Assembly: GCF_900110895.1 (NCBI RefSeq)
Contig: NZ_FOIQ01000001.1
Coordinates: 1 to 64,000 of the forward strand
DNA length: 64,000 nucleotides
Source: Prevotella aff. ruminicola Tc2-24
Lineage (GTDB): Bacteria; Bacteroidota; Bacteroidia; Bacteroidales; Bacteroidaceae
Direction of reading: 5' to 3'
Part shown: positions 1 through 8,926 of the stretch, piece after piece
Layout: the number at the start of each line of letters is the position of its first letter
How positions within the stretch are numbered: the stretch's first letter is position 1
The notes under the pieces: generated by a model
Database searches by the model: none
Seen by the model: the letters and a program-made list of their open reading frames with translations, nothing else
Told to the model about the DNA's origin: nothing
Made by a program: the position numbers and the translations under genes

Positions 1-161
1 TTGTTTTACTGTAAGAGAAGATATGTCTTATGGTGTAAAAGATACCTTCCAACCAACTAAGATGCCGTTATGTATCTAAATACATGCAAGTTAAAGAGAA
101 AATAACACTTACTCCTAATGATGCCAATAAACTTTATCTCTCATTAAATAAATCAAAAAAG

Positions 162-194
162 TTTCTCCCGAAGTCCTATTTTTCTTATATTTGC
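162..194 (+). promoter_or_regulatory. Promoter of the 218 gene
   Basis: TATATTTG at 187-194 matches the Bacteroidota -7 box TAnnTTTG. A TTTC at 162-165 sits 21 bases upstream in the -33 position. The box overlaps a TTG at 191 that could otherwise be read as a start codon, so translation should begin at the ATG at 218. Confidence 0.65.
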
Positions 195-217
195 ATCGAA
201 CACTAAATAGTGAGCGT

Positions 218-613
218 ATGAAAAGGATAACAATTGCAGTGATGGCCCTGATGTCATTGACGACAGCACAGGCCCAGGAAGAGAAACAAGACACCGCCGT
301 TTTCATGAACGGATGTCGTGAGTTCGTAAACTATGTAGAGGGTCAAGCTCCTTTGACCAAGCCAACGGCAGATTCCTTGATCATTTATCAGGACAGTATC
401 AAGGAACGTTATCGTCAGATCAAGCCTCAGTTGAACGACGACCAGGTGGGTGAGTATAATCGCCTGATGGGACGTTATACCAAGCGGATGCTTGAGTATC
501 GCGGCGACCGTCTTTCTGACGGTCTTCAGGCCACTGGCGACAGCATCGCCAAGACTGCCAACCGCGTCGGCCAGCAGATTGGCGGCTTCTTCAAAGGCCT
601 CTTCAATAAATAA
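218..613 (+). CDS. Small secreted protein of unknown function
   Basis: The product is about 131 aa. The first ~20 residues (MKRITIAVMALMSLTTAQAQ) form a typical signal peptide ending in A-Q-A before EEKQD, so the mature protein should be periplasmic or exported. The mature part is mostly helical and charged, with a Gly/Phe-rich tail (GQQIGGFFKGLFNK) that looks amphipathic. I recognise no family. The start at 218 is preferred over an in-frame TTG at 191 because that TTG lies inside the promoter -7 box. The gene is monocistronic: its own promoter lies upstream and a strong terminator follows. Confidence 0.7.
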   Translation: MKRITIAVMALMSLTTAQAQEEKQDTAVFMNGCREFVNYVEGQAPLTKPTADSLIIYQDSIKERYRQIKPQLNDDQVGEYNRLMGRYTKRMLEYRGDRLSDGLQATGDSIAKTANRVGQQIGGFFKGLFNK

Positions 614-663
614 AATTCTGCCAACTGTCAGCGAAATCTGACAGATTATCTTCAAGTTAGTCG

Positions 664-697
664 AATGCCCACCAGAACAACCCTGGTGGGCATTTTC
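664..697 (+). terminator. Rho-independent-like terminator
   Basis: A 12-bp perfect stem (AATGCCCACCAG at 664-675 with its complement at 683-694) has a 7-base loop and is followed by a short T-rich stretch. It lies 50 bases after the stop of the 218 gene. Confidence 0.8.
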
Positions 698-924
698 GTA
701 CCCACAAACCACCCTCCATATACCTTCCATTTTCCCCTCCAAAACTCTCAACATCTGAGAACTATTTTCGTGACGTCAAAAGGATGATAAAGTGGATTAA
801 AGTGTAATGAGCCGTTATTTAACATTTGTTTGTGGTGTTATTATCCCAATTAAAATAGGGAACTAATTCGCTTTTGATGGTTGTTAATACGAGTGCTTAA
901 TTTAAATTCTGATAATAAAAACCG

Positions 925-932
925 TAACTTTG
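925..932 (+). promoter_or_regulatory. -7 box of the 957 gene
   Basis: TAACTTTG matches TAnnTTTG and lies 24 bases before the ATG at 957. No clear -33 element is visible. Confidence 0.5.
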
Positions 933-956
933 TAGTCAAGAAACTATAATAAACCT

Positions 957-1211
957 ATGGCTAATAGAAACATTATCCTCCTTCATCTTTTGGAGTCAGA
1001 TATATACGAGTTCTATGGTTCACCGGCCTCTCTATACGACAGACATGAAGCCAAGGAACTTCTGATTGCACAGACCAGCCTTAACAACCATTTCAGCAAA
1101 ATGGCAGCACAAGGTAGGGAACTTGTGTATCGAAATGACTATTGTGAGATCCGCAAAGGGAGCATTTATGTAAAGCCTACCACAAGAGGTCGGAAAAAGG
1201 AAAACAGTTGA
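957..1211 (+). CDS. Hypothetical 84-aa protein
   Basis: The protein is small, soluble and basic. It has no signal peptide or membrane segment, and its C-terminal tail is strongly basic (TRGRKKENS), so it might touch nucleic acid. I recognise no family. It has its own -7 box and is 60 bases upstream of the nuclease/helicase gene at 1272 on the same strand. Both genes share an AT-rich base composition unlike the surrounding GC-richer genes, which suggests they were acquired together and may act together. That functional link is inference. Confidence 0.65.
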   Translation: MANRNIILLHLLESDIYEFYGSPASLYDRHEAKELLIAQTSLNNHFSKMAAQGRELVYRNDYCEIRKGSIYVKPTTRGRKKENS

Positions 1212-1271
1212 ATTGCAGATACGTAATAAATAGCTAGTTATATTAGTAGTAAAGGATAAAAACGTATAACA

Positions 1272-3371
1272 ATGATGAATCGCTATTTTTATAGAGCCTC
1301 GCTAAATGACTTTTTCAATGATACATCGGATGAGATATTTGGAAAGATTTCCCGTAATGACGAAGGTGATAGTGTAAAAGAGCAGAAGTATGCATGGTCT
1401 GAGGAACTAGATATTATGCGGGACGTTTTAACGTCATGGAAAGGAGAAAGTGGTGAAGTCATTTTTGAGTTTTCTATACCTCGACTTGGTAAGAGAATTG
1501 ATGTCGTAGTTTTGCTGCGAGGCATTGTGTTTGTGATAGAGTTCAAGGCGGGACAACAGACTTATTTGCAGTCTGATATGGAGCAGGTAATGGATTATGC
1601 TTTGGACTTAAAATATTTTCATCTAGGCAGTCATCGTCGTACCATTGTACCTATTCTTGTAGCAACAGAGGCAGAAAATAGTAGTCATAAATTGTGCGAT
1701 TCTGTTTACAACGATCATATATATAATCCATTACTGACTAACCCAGATAACCTTGGTAGATTGATGTGTGAGGTGATTGAGCGTGAGAAAGCATTACCTT
1801 CTGATGATGATGAATTCTCAGACTGGGCTATCAGTAGATATTCTCCAACTCCAACGATTATTGAAGCAGCAAGTGCTCTATATCGGAATCATACTGTTGA
1901 AGATATTGTAAAACACGAAGCTGCAGGGAATGCTCTTGATGAAACGACACAGTTTGTCCTAAATGTCATAAATTATAGTAAAGAACATAAAGAAAAAAGT
2001 ATTTGTTTTGTAACAGGTGTTCCAGGGGCTGGTAAAACACTCGTGGGTTTGAATGTTGCAGTACAACAATCTATTAAGGCTGAAAACGATCCCGACGGAG
2101 AACGCAATCTCGCTGTATATTTATCTGGTAATGGCCCTTTAGTGAAGGTTCTTACGGCTGCATTAGCAAAAGACAAGCAAAAAAAAGAGCACGAGAAAGG
2201 AAACAAATGCAACATTACAGATGCTAAACGAGAAGTTTCTCAGTTTATTCAAATCATTCATCGTTATCGTGGAAACATGCTTGCAAAGATTAAGTTGCCA
2301 ATAATGGGTGGTAAACTTGAGATTGATGAAACGAAATCTGTTGCCCATCATTCTGCTGGTCACGGAGAGGTCGAGCATGTCGCAATCTTTGATGAAGCTC
2401 AGCGTTCTTGGGATTTGGAACACCTCGCAGGATGGCTGGCACGGGGTGGGAGCCGTGGTGGAATGAAAAAAGTCTCAGGTTTCCCAATGTCAGAAGCGGA
2501 GTTTCTGATATGGTCCCTTGATTTACGAAAAGATTGGGCTGTAATTGTATGTCTTGTAGGAGGAGGACAGGAAATCAACACGGGCGAAGCTGGTATAAGT
2601 GAATGGCTTCGTGCACTAAATGAAACTTTTCCACATTGGAAAGTCTATTTATCCAAACACTTGACTGATAAAGAATATGCAGAAGGCAATGTCGCTGATT
2701 TGGTTCGCAATAATCCTAATGTATCACAAGTAGACCAGTTACATCTGGCTGTTTCTATGCGCTCATTCCGTGCCGAAAATTTGTCCAAATTCGTTCATTA
2801 CGTATTAGATAGAGATACGGAAGCTGCAAAAGAGCTCTATTTGACATTTAAGGACAAATATCCTTTGGTAATAACAAGAGATTTGTGTAAAGCAAAACGA
2901 TGGTTAGAAGGGAAAGCCCGTGGTTCAGAGAGGTATGGCTTGGTTGTCTCGTCTCAAGCATATCGTCTGAAACCTTTAGCCATTGATGTTAGATTACAGC
3001 CCGATATTGAAAATTGGTTTTTGGCTGATAAGATGGATGTGCGCTCCTCTTTATTTTTGGAGGACGCCGCAACAGAATTTGATATTCAGGGATTGGAATT
3101 AGATTGGACATGTCTTGTGTGGGATGGAGATTTTCGATATACATCAAACGGCTGGGATCATAATGCTTTCCGAGGAAGCAAATGGCAGAAGATTCGTCAG
3201 GCCGAAGCTCAGTCATACCAAATAAATGCTTATCGTGTTTTGATGACACGAGCTCGTCAGGGCATGATTATTTGTGTTCCAGAGGGCAATCTGGAAGATC
3301 ATACTCGTCTGCCCGAGTTCTATGATGGAACATACCATTATCTTAAATCTTTGGGGATCGAAGAGATCTAG
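1272..3371 (+). CDS. DUF2075 helicase-like protein with N-terminal nuclease-like domain
   Basis: The product is 699 aa and cytoplasmic. Residues ~65-95 contain RIDVVV then VIEFKAG (D77, E90, K92), the spacing of a PD-(D/E)xK nuclease core. A P-loop, GVPGAGKT, lies at 249-256. A Walker B motif, DEAQ, lies at 374-377. A late helicase motif reads VLMTRARQG near residue 660. This is the layout of DUF2075 (COG3410, Schlafen-group-3-like) ATPases, a family that often occurs in variable genome regions. The gene is AT-rich compared with most of the window, and the NUDIX start lies 4 bases after its stop. A role in defence or DNA/RNA processing is plausible but unproven here. The family call is firm and the nuclease assignment is moderate. 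Confidence 0.85.
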   Translation: MMNRYFYRASLNDFFNDTSDEIFGKISRNDEGDSVKEQKYAWSEELDIMRDVLTSWKGESGEVIFEFSIPRLGKRIDVVVLLRGIVFVIEFKAGQQTYLQSDMEQVMDYALDLKYFHLGSHRRTIVPILVATEAENSSHKLCDSVYNDHIYNPLLTNPDNLGRLMCEVIEREKALPSDDDEFSDWAISRYSPTPTIIEAASALYRNHTVEDIVKHEAAGNALDETTQFVLNVINYSKEHKEKSICFVTGVPGAGKTLVGLNVAVQQSIKAENDPDGERNLAVYLSGNGPLVKVLTAALAKDKQKKEHEKGNKCNITDAKREVSQFIQIIHRYRGNMLAKIKLPIMGGKLEIDETKSVAHHSAGHGEVEHVAIFDEAQRSWDLEHLAGWLARGGSRGGMKKVSGFPMSEAEFLIWSLDLRKDWAVIVCLVGGGQEINTGEAGISEWLRALNETFPHWKVYLSKHLTDKEYAEGNVADLVRNNPNVSQVDQLHLAVSMRSFRAENLSKFVHYVLDRDTEAAKELYLTFKDKYPLVITRDLCKAKRWLEGKARGSERYGLVVSSQAYRLKPLAIDVRLQPDIENWFLADKMDVRSSLFLEDAATEFDIQGLELDWTCLVWDGDFRYTSNGWDHNAFRGSKWQKIRQAEAQSYQINAYRVLMTRARQGMIICVPEGNLEDHTRLPEFYDGTYHYLKSLGIEEI

Positions 3372-3375
3372 CGTA

Positions 3376-3777
3376 ATGAAACAGATAGAAGTTGTAGCAG
3401 CGATCATACATGACGGTGGGGGGCGTATCTTCGCCACGCAGCGGGGGTATGGCGACTATAAGGATGGATGGGAGTTTCCTGGGGGGAAGATGGAACCTGG
3501 GGAGACGCCGGAGGAGGCTCTGAGGCGTGAGATATGGGAGGAACTGGAGACGCGTATTGACGTGGAACGGCTGGTGCAGACGGTGGACTGGGATTATCCG
3601 GCCTTTCACCTGACGATGCACTGCTTCTGGTGTCGTGTGGAGAGTGGATCGCTCACGCTGAAGGAGCATGAGGCAGCACGGTGGCTCGGGCTCTCGGAGA
3701 TAGATTGTGTTGACTGGCTGCCGGCCGACAGGGCGGTCGTGAAGACTATTAAAAAGGCGGATTCTTTTGCGGTGTGA
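3376..3777 (+). CDS. NUDIX hydrolase, 8-oxo-dGTP diphosphatase-like
   Basis: The protein is 133 aa. The NUDIX box runs from about G37 to residue 59: GGKMEPGE, then TPEEALR, then REIWEEL. It fits Gx5Ex7REUxEE, but the usual Gly after EE is replaced by E58. Family members hydrolyse nucleoside diphosphates linked to another group, such as oxidised dNTPs. I chose the ATG at 3376, four bases after the helicase stop. An upstream TTG at 3274 would overlap the helicase by nearly 100 bases. The gene is GC-rich like the host genes, unlike the helicase, so it may belong to the backbone even though the spacing implies co-transcription. Confidence 0.85.
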   Translation: MKQIEVVAAIIHDGGGRIFATQRGYGDYKDGWEFPGGKMEPGETPEEALRREIWEELETRIDVERLVQTVDWDYPAFHLTMHCFWCRVESGSLTLKEHEAARWLGLSEIDCVDWLPADRAVVKTIKKADSFAV

Positions 3778-3796
3778 GATGATTTGACTATATTTG
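3766..3796 (+). promoter_or_regulatory. Promoter of the 26-aa membrane peptide
   Basis: TTTG (3766-3769), 19 bases of spacing and TATATTTG (3789-3796) give an essentially perfect Bacteroidota promoter. It overlaps the end of the NUDIX gene and leads directly to the ATG at 3817. Confidence 0.75.
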
Positions 3797-3816
3797 TACC
3801 TTCAAAACACTTGGTT

Positions 3817-3897
3817 ATGGATTGGCTTCATGTGATAGCGGTGGTGGCACTGGTGGCTATCGGTGTGTTCATCTACTGGAATAAGAAACAGGAATAG
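3817..3897 (+). CDS. 26-aa single-pass membrane peptide
   Basis: The short frame begins MDWLHVIAVVALVAIG, continues VFIYW and ends NKKQE. That is one continuous hydrophobic helix of about 18 residues with a charged C-terminal end, suggesting an inner-membrane peptide with its basic tail inside. A consensus promoter lies about 20 bases upstream, giving a very short leader. I do not recognise a family. Such peptides often modulate membrane enzymes or transporters, but no partner is apparent. The next gene (3949-4368) is convergent. Confidence 0.55.
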   Translation: MDWLHVIAVVALVAIGVFIYWNKKQE

Positions 3898-3948
3898 GTC
3901 TTGAATGGGCGGTGCCTGTCAAGATGGTGCGAGGCGAGGGGAGCATAC

Positions 3949-4368
3949 TCAACGGCGCTTGAGTGTCAGTACCTTAGGTAGCTTCTGCCATTTCCCGTCC
4001 TTGGGGACTTTCAAGGCGCTTCCTTCTACTTGCTTGAGCTCGTAGATGGAGTCGTTCTTGACGGTGAGCGTGGCGGTGAGGTCCTCGCTGCCGTAGTCGT
4101 TGATCAGGGCGATGTGGGCGGTATGGCCTTTCACCTTGGCCGTGGTGATGAGCCAGCAGAACGAGTTGTGGGTCTTACCGAGGTAGCCGGGTAGTGAGCC
4201 GTAGAGGTCTTGTCCGGGCACGGTGATGCTCTCGTCGTAGAAATCGATACGCAGAAAAACATCGTATTCGCTGTTGTATAGGTGGGCCCGGAAGGGCCTG
4301 TTTTCTTGTTGCGCCGAGACGGAAATGGCCGTCATAACCAGTAGGGTGGCGAGGATTAACTTCTTCAT
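3949..4368 (-). CDS. Secreted protein of unknown function, 139 aa
   Basis: The signal peptide is MKKLILATLLVMTAISVSA, cleaved before QQENRPF. The mature part is predicted beta-rich with alternating hydrophobic strands (HIALINDYG, LTATLTVKN) and a basic tail, suggesting a small periplasmic beta-sandwich or beta-barrel-like fold. I assign no family. The gene is transcribed away from glycogen synthase, with a -7 box at 4395-4402 on its own strand. Confidence 0.7.
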   Translation of the reverse strand: MKKLILATLLVMTAISVSAQQENRPFRAHLYNSEYDVFLRIDFYDESITVPGQDLYGSLPGYLGKTHNSFCWLITTAKVKGHTAHIALINDYGSEDLTATLTVKNDSIYELKQVEGSALKVPKDGKWQKLPKVLTLKRR

Positions 4369-4394
4369 TTTCTGTGCACTTTCTTATTTGCTTA

Positions 4395-4402
4395 CAAAGT
4401 TA
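4395..4402 (-). promoter_or_regulatory. -7 box of the 3949-4368 gene
   Basis: On the minus strand the bases read TAACTTTG, matching TAnnTTTG, 27 bases upstream of the start at 4368. No clear -33 element is visible. Confidence 0.5.
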
Positions 4403-4453
4403 CTAATCTATATCATGTTTTCGAGGAAAAATGAGAGAATATTTGTATAATGG

Positions 4454-4485
4454 TTGAATATTTTAGAAATATTTAAGTATCTTTG
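4454..4485 (+). promoter_or_regulatory. Promoter of the glycogen synthase gene
   Basis: TTG at 4454-4456 is separated by 21 bases from TATCTTTG at 4478-4485. A TTG at 4483 inside the -7 box is therefore not the start codon; the ATG at 4507 is. Confidence 0.7.
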
Positions 4486-4506
4486 CTACCGATTATATAT
4501 AGAGAG

Positions 4507-6231
4507 ATGGCAAAAAAGCATTTAGTGCCAGACTACATCTTCGAGTCAAGTTGGGAAGTCTGCAATAAAGTAGGGGGAATCTATACCGTTCTTTCGACAC
4601 GCGCCAAGACCCTGCAAAAGATACTTCAGGATAAGATCATTTTCATAGGTCCTGATTGCTGGAAAGAGAAAGAGAGTCCTTATTTCAAAGAGGACAAATC
4701 GCTCTTTGCCGACTGGCAGCGCGAAGCCAAGGAAGGTAACCGTGAACTCGGATTGCCAGGACTGCGTGTCAGGGTGGGCCGATGGACGGTGCCTGGCACA
4801 CCTATCGCCATCTTGGTGGACTTCCAACCGTTTTTCGAGAAAAAGAATGAGATATATGGCTGGCTGTGGGAACACTACGGCGTAGACAGTCTGCATGCCT
4901 ATGGCGACTACGACGAGGCTTCGATGTTCTCGTATGCTGCTGCCTTGGTGGTGGAGAGTTTCTACCATCATTACTTGGACAGCGACAAGAAGGTGATATA
5001 CCATGCCAATGAGTGGATGTGCGGACTGGGTGCGCTCTATATCAACAACCGGCTGCCGCAGATCGGTACGGTGTTCACGACGCATGCCACAAGTATCGGG
5101 CGTTCGATAGCTGGTAACATGAAACCGCTCTACGACTATCTGTTTGCTTATAATGGTGACCAGATGGCCGAGGAGCTGAACATGCAGAGCAAACACTCGA
5201 TAGAGAAGCAGACGGCTCACTATGTGGACTGCTTCACGACGGTGAGCGACATCACGGCGAAGGAGTGTGAGGAACTGCTGGACAAGCGCCCTGACGTGGT
5301 GCTGCCTAATGGCTTCGACAACAGCTTCGTGCCTACTGCCGCGCAGTTCACCCGTAAGCGTAATGCCGCCCGGCGGAAGATGCTGCAAGTGGCCAGTGCC
5401 TTGTTGGGTGAGGAACTCGACGACGACACGCTGATCGTATCGACGTCGGGCCGCTATGAGTTCCGTAACAAGGGTATCGACGTGTTCGTGGAGGCGATGA
5501 ACCGTCTGCTCCGTGACCGTGACCTGAAAAAGAAGGTGGTGGCCTTCATCGAGGTTCCGGGATGGGTCGGTGAGCCTCGTAAGGATCTGCAGGAGCGCTT
5601 GGCTCAAGTTCAAGGCTCTAAGTCTAAAGCTCAGAGCTCAAAGACCAATGTGCAGTGCTCAAAGTTCAATGGCCCCTTGGAAGTGCCGCAGGTGACACAC
5701 TGGCTGCACAACATGAGTCACGACAACGTGCTGGGCATGATGAAATACTACGATATGCATAACCGCAAGGAGGACCGGGTGAAGGTGATATTCCTGCCTT
5801 GTTACCTCGACGGGCATGATGGTATCGTGAACATGACTTATTATGATGTGGTGCTCGGCAACGATCTCTGCATCTATCCTTCGTACTATGAGCCATGGGG
5901 CTACACGCCGTTGGAGGCTATCGCCTTCAGGGTGCCTTGTATCACCACGGATCTGGCGGGCTTCGGACTCTGGGCTAACAAGGTGTTCGGCAAGGAGGGG
6001 GAGATCGAGGATGGTGTGAAGGTGATTCACCGTACGGACTATAACTACTCTGAGGTGGCCGACTGTATCAAGGACACGGTAGCGGAGTTCTCGTGCATGA
6101 CGAAGAAACAGGTGGAGGCTTGTAGGAAACAGGCGGAGACCTTGTCGAAGAAGGCGCTGTGGAGTGAGTTCATCGGCTATTATGAGGAGGCTTACGACAT
6201 CGCCCTGCGGAAAGCGGAAGCCAGGAAATAG
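4507..6231 (+). CDS. Glycogen synthase, GT3-like glycosyltransferase
   Basis: The product is 574 aa and cytoplasmic; it extends alpha-1,4-glucan chains from a nucleotide-sugar donor. The N-terminus (FESSWEVCNKVGGIYTVLST) and the C-terminal YYEPWGYTPLE carry the KVGG-type donor loop and E-x7-E pair of retaining glycogen synthases. The overall layout resembles the GT3 (fungal/animal) branch more than bacterial GT5 GlgA. No glgC is present in the window, so the donor may be UDP-glucose; that is inference. The gene is followed 55 bases later by alpha-glucan phosphorylase. Residues ~367-388 (rich in S, K and Q) are encoded by a 7-bp tandem repeat and look like an in-frame insertion between the two Rossmann lobes. 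Confidence 0.9.
   Translation: MAKKHLVPDYIFESSWEVCNKVGGIYTVLSTRAKTLQKILQDKIIFIGPDCWKEKESPYFKEDKSLFADWQREAKEGNRELGLPGLRVRVGRWTVPGTPIAILVDFQPFFEKKNEIYGWLWEHYGVDSLHAYGDYDEASMFSYAAALVVESFYHHYLDSDKKVIYHANEWMCGLGALYINNRLPQIGTVFTTHATSIGRSIAGNMKPLYDYLFAYNGDQMAEELNMQSKHSIEKQTAHYVDCFTTVSDITAKECEELLDKRPDVVLPNGFDNSFVPTAAQFTRKRNAARRKMLQVASALLGEELDDDTLIVSTSGRYEFRNKGIDVFVEAMNRLLRDRDLKKKVVAFIEVPGWVGEPRKDLQERLAQVQGSKSKAQSSKTNVQCSKFNGPLEVPQVTHWLHNMSHDNVLGMMKYYDMHNRKEDRVKVIFLPCYLDGHDGIVNMTYYDVVLGNDLCIYPSYYEPWGYTPLEAIAFRVPCITTDLAGFGLWANKVFGKEGEIEDGVKVIHRTDYNYSEVADCIKDTVAEFSCMTKKQVEACRKQAETLSKKALWSEFIGYYEEAYDIALRKAEARK
5606..5668 (+). repeat. Nine-unit 7-bp tandem repeat inside the glycogen synthase gene
   Basis: The 63 bases divide exactly into nine heptamers with consensus AAGYTCA; the first and last units are both AAGTTCA, and the middle ones are AAGCTCA, GAGCTCA and diverged versions. 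The length is a multiple of three, so the reading frame is kept and the repeat is translated into a Ser/Lys/Gln-rich stretch of 21 residues. Confidence 0.85.
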
Positions 6232-6286
6232 AAACATTTTGGATTGAGAGATATATAACTGATTAGAATTTATAATTTGAGAGAGT

Positions 6287-8863
6287 ATGAAAATAAAAGC
6301 TGATTACACGAATACACCTACGTGGAAGGATCTGACTGTGAAGTCGAACCTGCCCGAGCAGTTGAAGTGTTTGGATGAGATCGCCCACAACATGTGGTGG
6401 GTATGGAACTATGAGGCGCGTGACTTGTTCCGTGACCTTGACCCGGAGCTGTATCATGAGGTGAAGCACAATCCGGTGATGCTCTTGGAGCGTCTGAGTT
6501 TCGCCCGTAAGGAGGAGGTACTCAAAGACAAGGAACTGATGAAGCGCATCAAGAGCGTGTACAACCAGTTCCGTAAGTATATGGATGTGAAGCCTGATGC
6601 CAAGCGTCCGTCAGTGGCTTACTTCTGCATGGAGTATGGTATGCACTCGGCACTGAAGATCTACTCTGGTGGTCTGGGTATGCTCGCCGGTGACTATGTG
6701 AAGGAGGCTTCTGACTCGAACGTCGATATGTGCGCTGTCGGTTTCCTCTACCGCTTCGGTTATTTCACACAGAGTCTGTCGATGGACGGACAGCAGGTGG
6801 CCAACTATGAGTCGCAGAACTTCGGTTCGCTGCCCATCGAGCGTCAGCTCGACAAGGACGGTAACCCGATGGTGGTCGACGTGCCTTATACCAACTATCA
6901 GGTGCATGCTTATGTCTGGCGTGTGAACGTGGGACGTGTGAAACTCTACTTGTTGGATACTGACAACGAGATGAACTCTGACTTCGACAAACCTATCACG
7001 CACAGCCTCTATGGCGGTGACTGGGAGAACCGTCTGAAGCAGGAGATCTTGCTGGGTATCGGTGGTATGCTGCTGCTGAAGAAACTGGGTATCAAGAAGG
7101 ATATCTATCACTGTAACGAGGGTCATGCTGCACTCTGTAACTTGCAGCGCCTGTGTGACTATATCGAAGAGGGCCTGACATTCAACCAGGCTCTGGAACT
7201 GGTACGTGCTTCTGGTCTCTATACCGTTCACACACCGGTGCCCGCTGGTCACGACTACTTCGAGGAGGGCCTGTTCGGTAAGTATATGGGCGGCTATCCG
7301 CAGAAGCTGGGTATCTCGTGGGATGAGTTCATCGGCATGGGTCGTACCAACCCTGATGATCACAGTGAGAAGTTCTGTATGTCGACCTTCGCCTGCAACA
7401 CTTGTCAGGAGGTCAACGGTGTGTCGAAACTTCATGGCTGGGTCAGTCAGAAGATGTTCGCACCGATCTGGAACGGCTACTTCCCCGAGGAGAACCACGT
7501 GGGTTATGTGACCAACGGTGTGCACTTCCCCACATGGGCTGCCACGGAGTGGCGTAAGGTCTATGCGAAGTACTTCGACAAGAAGTTCATGAGCGACCAG
7601 TCGAACGAGGAAATCTGGCACGGTATCTACAACTGTCCCGACGAGGAGGTGTGGGAGACGCGCATGGCTCTGAAGAAGAAGCTGTTCGACTATATCCAGA
7701 AACAGTTCCGTGAGACTTGGCTGAAGAACCAGGGTGATCCTTCTCGTGTGGTGACGTTGCTTAACTCGATGAACCCGAATGCGCTGGTGATCGGTTTCTG
7801 CCGTCGTTTTGCTACATATAAGCGTGCTCATCTGTTGTTCACGGATCTGGAGCGTCTGTCGAAGATCGTCAACGATCCCGAGCATCCGGTGATGTTCCTC
7901 TTTGCTGGTAAGGCGCACCCCGCCGATGGTGCTGGTCAGGGACTCATCAAGATGATCTATGAGATCTCTCAGCGCCCGGAGTTCCTGGGTAAGATTATCT
8001 TCCTCGAGGACTACGATTTCTTGTTGGCTCGTCGCCTCGTATCGGGTGTCGATATCTGGATGAACACGCCGACTCGTCCGCTGGAGGCTTCTGGCACATC
8101 GGGTGAGAAGGCTGAGATGAACGGTGTGGTCAACCTGTCGGTCAAGGACGGCTGGTGGCTGGAGGGTTATCGTGAGGGTGCCGGATGGGCGCTCACCGAG
8201 AAGCGTACCTACCAGACGCAGGGTTATCAGGATCAGCTCGACGCTGCCACGATCTATGGCCTGCTCGAGAACGAGATCATTCCTCTTTATTATAATAAGA
8301 ACGAACAGGGCATCAGCGAGGGCTGGGTCAAGGTGATCAAAAACTCTATCGCTCAGATCGCACCGCACTATACGATGAAGCGTCAGCTCGACGACTACTA
8401 CGATCGTTTCTATACGAAGCAGGCTATGCGTTTCAAGGCACTTGCTAAGGACGACAACCGTCTGGCCAAGGAGATCGCTCAGTGGAAGGAGACGGTGGCC
8501 GAGCGCTGGGATGCCATTCATGTGGTGGCTGCCGACTGGAACTTCCCTGCCGGTGGTGGTGAGGCTGGATCGAAGTACACCCTCCGCTATGTCATCGACG
8601 AGCAGGGGCTCGACGATGCCGTGGCTCTGGAGAAGGTGAACCTCTGTACCGACAAGGATGGTGAGGAGCGTATCTTCTCGATCGAACCGCTGAAGCTCGT
8701 GGGCAAAGAGGGTAACAACTATACCTTCGAGGCTACGCTGAAGCCGCAGCAGGCCGGACAGTACAAGAGTGCCGTCCGTATGTATCCGAAGAACACGAAC
8801 CTGCCTCACCGTCAGGACTTCTGCTACGTGAAGTGGCTGGAGCTTCCTGCCTTCAACAACTAA
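6287..8863 (+). CDS. glgP: Alpha-glucan (glycogen) phosphorylase, GT35
   Basis: The product is 858 aa and releases glucose-1-phosphate from glycogen using pyridoxal phosphate. The segment [17 protein letters not shown] matches the PLP-lysine region of the family, with K608 as the probable Schiff-base lysine. The N-terminus ([16 protein letters not shown]) is typical of the shorter bacterial/archaeal alpha-glucan phosphorylases. It follows glycogen synthase by 55 bases and is probably in the same transcript, so synthesis and breakdown of the reserve are encoded together. A terminator follows. Confidence 0.95.
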   Translation: MKIKADYTNTPTWKDLTVKSNLPEQLKCLDEIAHNMWWVWNYEARDLFRDLDPELYHEVKHNPVMLLERLSFARKEEVLKDKELMKRIKSVYNQFRKYMDVKPDAKRPSVAYFCMEYGMHSALKIYSGGLGMLAGDYVKEASDSNVDMCAVGFLYRFGYFTQSLSMDGQQVANYESQNFGSLPIERQLDKDGNPMVVDVPYTNYQVHAYVWRVNVGRVKLYLLDTDNEMNSDFDKPITHSLYGGDWENRLKQEILLGIGGMLLLKKLGIKKDIYHCNEGHAALCNLQRLCDYIEEGLTFNQALELVRASGLYTVHTPVPAGHDYFEEGLFGKYMGGYPQKLGISWDEFIGMGRTNPDDHSEKFCMSTFACNTCQEVNGVSKLHGWVSQKMFAPIWNGYFPEENHVGYVTNGVHFPTWAATEWRKVYAKYFDKKFMSDQSNEEIWHGIYNCPDEEVWETRMALKKKLFDYIQKQFRETWLKNQGDPSRVVTLLNSMNPNALVIGFCRRFATYKRAHLLFTDLERLSKIVNDPEHPVMFLFAGKAHPADGAGQGLIKMIYEISQRPEFLGKIIFLEDYDFLLARRLVSGVDIWMNTPTRPLEASGTSGEKAEMNGVVNLSVKDGWWLEGYREGAGWALTEKRTYQTQGYQDQLDAATIYGLLENEIIPLYYNKNEQGISEGWVKVIKNSIAQIAPHYTMKRQLDDYYDRFYTKQAMRFKALAKDDNRLAKEIAQWKETVAERWDAIHVVAADWNFPAGGGEAGSKYTLRYVIDEQGLDDAVALEKVNLCTDKDGEERIFSIEPLKLVGKEGNNYTFEATLKPQQAGQYKSAVRMYPKNTNLPHRQDFCYVKWLELPAFNN

Positions 8864-8884
8864 GACAGGTATCGCTGAGATAGA

Positions 8885-8922
8885 AAAGGGCCCGGGTTCA
8901 ATGGAACTCGGGCTCTTTGTTT
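8885..8922. terminator. Probable bidirectional terminator
   Basis: GGGCCCGGGTTC at 8888-8899 pairs, with G-T wobbles, to GAACTCGGGCTC at 8904-8915. An A-run lies on the left and a T-run on the right. It sits between the ends of two convergent transcription units. Confidence 0.75.
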
Positions 8923-8926
8923 GGGG

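Larger units (their letters stand above)
614..956. other. Intergenic region, 343 bases
   Basis: This stretch holds a terminator (664-697) near its start and a -7 box (925-932) near its end. The AT-rich part between them has no convincing ORF or repeat. It is the left boundary of the AT-rich block that carries the helicase. Confidence 0.6.

Noticed and set aside
1..79. Open codons from the window edge that might be the end of an upstream gene
   Set aside because: Two frames (2-79 and 1-60) are open for only 19-25 codons, with no decisive feature, so no gene is called.
4483..4506. In-frame TTG start upstream of the glycogen synthase ATG
   Set aside because: The TTG lies inside the TATCTTTG -7 box, so it is probably not transcribed as part of the coding region.
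6611..8809. Long antisense open frame of 732 codons opposite glgP
   Set aside because: It is a shadow of the highly biased codon usage of glgP on the other strand; the product lacks recognisable motifs and is rich in His, Arg and Leu.
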